From an uncultured Treponema sp. (GTDB taxonomy: Bacteria; Spirochaetota; Spirochaetia; Treponematales; Treponemataceae), in contig CALAEZ010000189.1 of the NCBI GenBank assembly GCA_937891125.1, positions 1-6,204 of the forward strand: a stretch of 6,204 nt of DNA, read 5' to 3'. Shown in pieces: positions 5,790 to 6,204 of this stretch. The first letter of the stretch is position 1; each line of letters starts with the position of its first letter. The notes under the pieces were generated by a model that was given only the letters and a program-made list of their open reading frames with translations, did not search any database and was not told where the DNA came from. A program made the translations under genes and the position numbers.

Positions 5790-6204
5790 ATGAACATTAC
5801 TCTTGAAAATCTTAAAAAGACATATATTTCATTTTCTGACGGCGAAAAACACGAAATCAAGGCGGTTGACGGCGTTTCCCTTGAAATTCCTGAGAACACG
5901 ATTTTTGGAATCATCGGAAAGAGCGGGGCAGGAAAAAGCTCCCTCGTCCGTCTCGTGAGTATGCTTGAGAAGCCTGATTCTGGCTCGGTTTTTTATGGCT
6001 CAAGGCGCGTTGACAATCTTTCAAAAAAAGAGCTGATTTTGGAGCGGCGGAAAATCGGCATGATTTTCCAGAATTTCAATCTTTTTTCTTCACGGACGGC
6101 GGGAAAGAATGTCGCCTATCCGCTTGAAATCGCGGGCGCACCCAAAGAAAAAATCAAGGCAAAAGTCAAGGAAATGCTCGCGCTGGTCGGGCTTTCTGAC
6201 CGTG
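5790..6204 (+). CDS. metN: Methionine ABC importer ATP-binding protein MetN, N-terminal part (3' partial)
   Basis: ATG at 5790 opens 138 codons that run off the window. MetN hydrolyses ATP at the cytoplasmic face to drive D/L-methionine uptake with the permease MetI and the binding lipoprotein MetQ. Walker A is G-K-S-G-A-G-K-S at residues 43-50. The Q-loop is I-G-M-I-F-Q-N-F-N-L at 89-98 with Gln94. The following S-S-R-T (100-103), N-V-A-Y-P-L-E (107-113) and I-A-G are the MetN-typical sequence after the Q-loop and separate it from generic ABC ATPases. MetN proteins have about 340 residues, so the LSGGQ signature, Walker B and the C-terminal methionine-sensing NIL domain lie beyond the window, where metI and metQ would be expected. 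No Shine-Dalgarno sequence is visible in the 20 bases before the ATG, but residues 2-12 fit the family's first strand, so this start is kept. No SAM riboswitch was recognised upstream. Confidence 0.92.
   Translation, partial: MNITLENLKKTYISFSDGEKHEIKAVDGVSLEIPENTIFGIIGKSGAGKSSLVRLVSMLEKPDSGSVFYGSRRVDNLSKKELILERRKIGMIFQNFNLFSSRTAGKNVAYPLEIAGAPKEKIKAKVKEMLALVGLSDR

Overview
The window looks like a piece of a spirochaete genome, most likely a host-associated Treponema. This is inferred from protein style: a run of secreted lipoproteins built from InlB-type B-repeats and Chlamydia-Pmp-like GG[AG][IVL]Y beta-helix repeats, behind an OmpA-family gene and followed by a bacterial methionine ABC transporter gene. 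No rRNA, tRNA or other taxonomic marker is present, so the genus is a judgement. Both ends cut through genes, and the first 11 bases equal the 3' end of a common Illumina adapter, so the window is probably a whole short metagenomic contig.

Layout, all on the + strand: (1) 1-96, the last 31 codons of an OmpA-like peptidoglycan-binding protein. (2) 100-1815, a 571-residue lipoprotein in which three InlB-type B-repeats alternate with two Y-x-V-x-H-x-K-Q modules and end in a PKD-like domain. (3) 1827-5264, an 1145-residue lipoprotein with a beta-sandwich-like N-terminal region, one B-repeat-like unit and a long right-handed beta-helix of about 20 Pmp-like rungs. (4) 5265-5789, 525 bases without a convincing gene, holding hairpins and degenerate dispersed-repeat sequence. 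(5) 5790 to the end, the first 138 codons of metN, the ATPase of the methionine importer.

The first three genes are separated by 3 and 11 bases, each with a good Shine-Dalgarno sequence lying in or against the previous gene's end, so they are almost certainly one operon. The likely output is an envelope set: one protein that grips peptidoglycan and two lipid-anchored, elongated, repeat-built proteins suited to adhesion or surface display. metN is functionally unrelated and separated by the repeat-rich spacer.

The most striking signal is inside the beta-helix gene. At about 4617-4625 its codon use flips from GGC-dominated to GGT-dominated glycine, while the protein repeat pattern continues without a break. 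This points to recombination between paralogous beta-helix genes or to a chimeric assembly join. An 81-bp tandem duplication, a second 60-70-residue duplicated module and the repeat-laden 3' flank support the view that this locus evolves by repeat recombination.
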